Assembly: GCA_052038315.1 (NCBI GenBank)
Contig: JBQGCF010000145.1
Coordinates: forward strand, 1 to 6,275
From: Iamia sp052038315
Lineage (GTDB): Bacteria > Actinomycetota > Acidimicrobiia > Acidimicrobiales > Iamiaceae
Direction: 5' to 3'
Length of the DNA: 6,275 nt
The notes below the pieces were generated by a model that did no database searches, was not told the origin of the DNA, and worked only from the letters and a program-made list of their open reading frames with translations. A program made the translations under genes and the position numbers. Below are positions 5,428 through 6,275 of this stretch, one piece after another; positions within the stretch are counted from its first letter, which is position 1, and each line of letters opens with the position of its first letter.

Positions 5428-5498
5428 CCAACCGACTCCCGAACTCGGGGGAGATCGCGCCCCCAGGGGGGCGCGATCTCCCCCGAGTTCGCGGTTGG
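5428..5498 (+). repeat. 25-bp perfect inverted repeat (long hairpin) between cpaE and cpaF
   Basis: Positions 5440-5464 are perfectly complementary to 5467-5491, 25 base pairs with only AG between the arms (in RNA, 24 pairs and a 4-nt loop). Beyond a 5-nt bulge (5435-5439) the outer arms CCAACCG (5428-5434) and CGGTTGG (5492-5498) add 7 more pairs. It lies 11 bp after the cpaE stop and 88 bp before cpaF. No T-run follows on either strand. It could be a strong terminator or attenuator that lowers cpaF transcription, an mRNA-stability stem protecting cpaB-cpaE, or a copy of a dispersed palindromic repeat. The structure is seen directly; the function is inference. Confidence 0.9.
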
Positions 5499-5522
5499 AG
5501 GGCGATCGGGGGCCCTTCGACG

Positions 5523-5535
5523 TCACGGTGCGTGA
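5523..5535. promoter_or_regulatory. Small inverted repeat in the cpaF leader, possible operator
   Basis: TCACG and CGTGA face each other across GTG, a 13-bp operator-sized dyad. It is followed by the most A/T-rich spot of the leader, CACAATT (5553-5559), which could be a weak -10 box about 28 nt before the cpaF ATG. No good -35 stands at the right distance. The rest of 5499-5586 shows nothing else I can name. Confidence 0.25.
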
Positions 5536-5586
5536 ACCTGCTCGGCGGGTCTCACAATTCGTGGGCTGCCAGCCGATGGACTCCCG

Positions 5587-6275
5587 ATGTCCCTCTACAA
5601 GCGCCTCCACGAAGCAAACCCGCAGACCGCGGGGATCGCCGGCCCGAAGCGCCGGGACCCCGTCATCGACGAGCTGCGGCAGAAGATCCACCACCACCTC
5701 ATCGACGAGCTGGGGCCGATCCTCTACGACAAGCGGCTCACCGAGGACGACCTCCGCCGGCGGGTGCACGAGCAGCTCCACGCCGCCCTGGCCCAGGAGC
5801 GGGCCCCCCTCTCGGCGGCCGACAAGGCGCAGCTGATCCAGGACGTCTCCGACGACATCCTCGGCTACGGGCCGATCGACCGGCTGCTCCGGTCCGACGA
5901 GATCACCGAGGTCATGGTCAACGGCCCCGACATGGTCTTCGTGGAGCGGAGCGGCAAGGTCGAGAAGACCGGCGCCACCTTCGTCGACGACCAGCACCTG
6001 CGCCGGATCATCGACAAGATCGTCGCCCAGGTCGGCCGGCGCATCGACGAGGCCACGCCCCTTTGCGACGCTCGCCTGCCCGACGGCTCCCGCGTCAACG
6101 CGGTGATCCACCCGCTCGCCATCGGCGGGCCCTTCCTCACCATCCGGAAGTTCTCCAAGGACCCGTTCCAGATCGACGACCTGATCCGGTTCGGCACCCT
6201 GTCGGCCAGCTCGGCCCGCTTCCTCCAGGCCATGGTGCTGGGCAAGCTCAACATCATCGTCTCGGGCGGTACGGG
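5587..6275 (+). CDS. cpaF: Tad pilus / type II secretion ATPase CpaF (TadA), N-terminal part
   Basis: From ATG 5587 the frame is open to the window edge: 229 complete codons of a protein usually about 430-450 aa long. It is the hexameric cytosolic ATPase that drives assembly of Flp pilins through the TadB/TadC membrane platform. The variable N-terminus (MSLYKRLHEA) leads to a helical segment (24-75) and the ATPase N-domain with DDILGYGPIDRLL (89-101), the signature ITEVMVNGPD (106-115), RRIDEATPLCDARLPDGSRV (151-170) and FLTIRKFS (183-190). The window ends inside Walker A, at SGGTG. ATG 5587 fits the usual MSL(Y/F)KRL opening, but only weak purine sequence (GGA, 5578-5580) precedes it. ATG 5576 is out of frame. 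The gene is 170 bp after cpaE, separated by a long hairpin, so it may be transcribed or dosed separately. Pilin and tadB/tadC genes are expected beyond the edge. Confidence 0.95.
   Translation, partial: MSLYKRLHEANPQTAGIAGPKRRDPVIDELRQKIHHHLIDELGPILYDKRLTEDDLRRRVHEQLHAALAQERAPLSAADKAQLIQDVSDDILGYGPIDRLLRSDEITEVMVNGPDMVFVERSGKVEKTGATFVDDQHLRRIIDKIVAQVGRRIDEATPLCDARLPDGSRVNAVIHPLAIGGPFLTIRKFSKDPFQIDDLIRFGTLSASSARFLQAMVLGKLNIIVSGGT

Noticed and set aside
4244..5431. 395-codon open frame on the minus strand across cpaE
   Set aside because: It is the antisense frame of the clear CpaE ATPase, rich in Gly/Val/Asp/His without domain features.
1..6275. tRNA, rRNA, CRISPR array, transposase or integrase genes
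   Set aside because: I looked on both strands and saw no cloverleaf with CCA-type end, no regular direct repeats with spacers, and no recombinase motifs.

Overview
The window is very GC-rich. Third codon positions are almost all G or C, and GTG and TTG starts and terminators without a U-tract appear. Four-domain S1 protein, a leaderless-looking promoter and a secretin-independent type of Tad/Flp locus point to a high-GC actinobacterium. My guess from gene style is Acidimicrobiia (Iamia/Ilumatobacter-like); this is inference, not a database result.

Layout. (1) Positions 1-305, minus strand: the N-terminal part of a lipoprotein with a Thr/Glu-rich linker, running off the left edge. (2) 339-1088, plus: a class I SAM-dependent methyltransferase, divergent from the lipoprotein across only 33 bp. 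(3) 1085-1494, plus: apparent remains of a small DUF1579-like gene. A plausible N-terminus overlaps the methyltransferase stop (ATGA) and a good C-terminal half is readable. The middle is replaced by about 130-150 bp of non-coding-looking DNA with inverted repeats. (4) 1611-2969, plus: rpsA, ribosomal protein S1 with four S1 domains, behind a plausible sigma-70-type promoter and followed by a strong hairpin terminator. (5) 3160-6275, plus: the start of a Tad/Flp pilus locus: cpaB (RcpC-like, SAF domain), cpaE/tadZ (degenerate receiver plus MinD/ParA-type ATPase) and cpaF/tadA (secretion ATPase, cut by the window edge inside Walker A).

How the genes work together. CpaF is expected to power pilin assembly through TadB/TadC, which probably lie beyond the right edge. 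CpaE/TadZ is expected to position the machine, and CpaB is a membrane-anchored accessory on the outer face. The three are co-directional but not uniformly packed. cpaB and cpaE are 7 bp apart, while cpaE and cpaF are separated by 170 bp holding a 25-bp perfect inverted repeat, so cpaF may be expressed at a different level. cpaB has its own 190-bp structured leader after the rpsA terminator.

Most of the window is recognisable machinery. The parts that deserve a second look are the long hairpin inside the tad locus, the interrupted small gene at 1085-1494, the pseudo-receiver of CpaE, and the structured leader of cpaB. I do not see a wholly new multi-gene system here.
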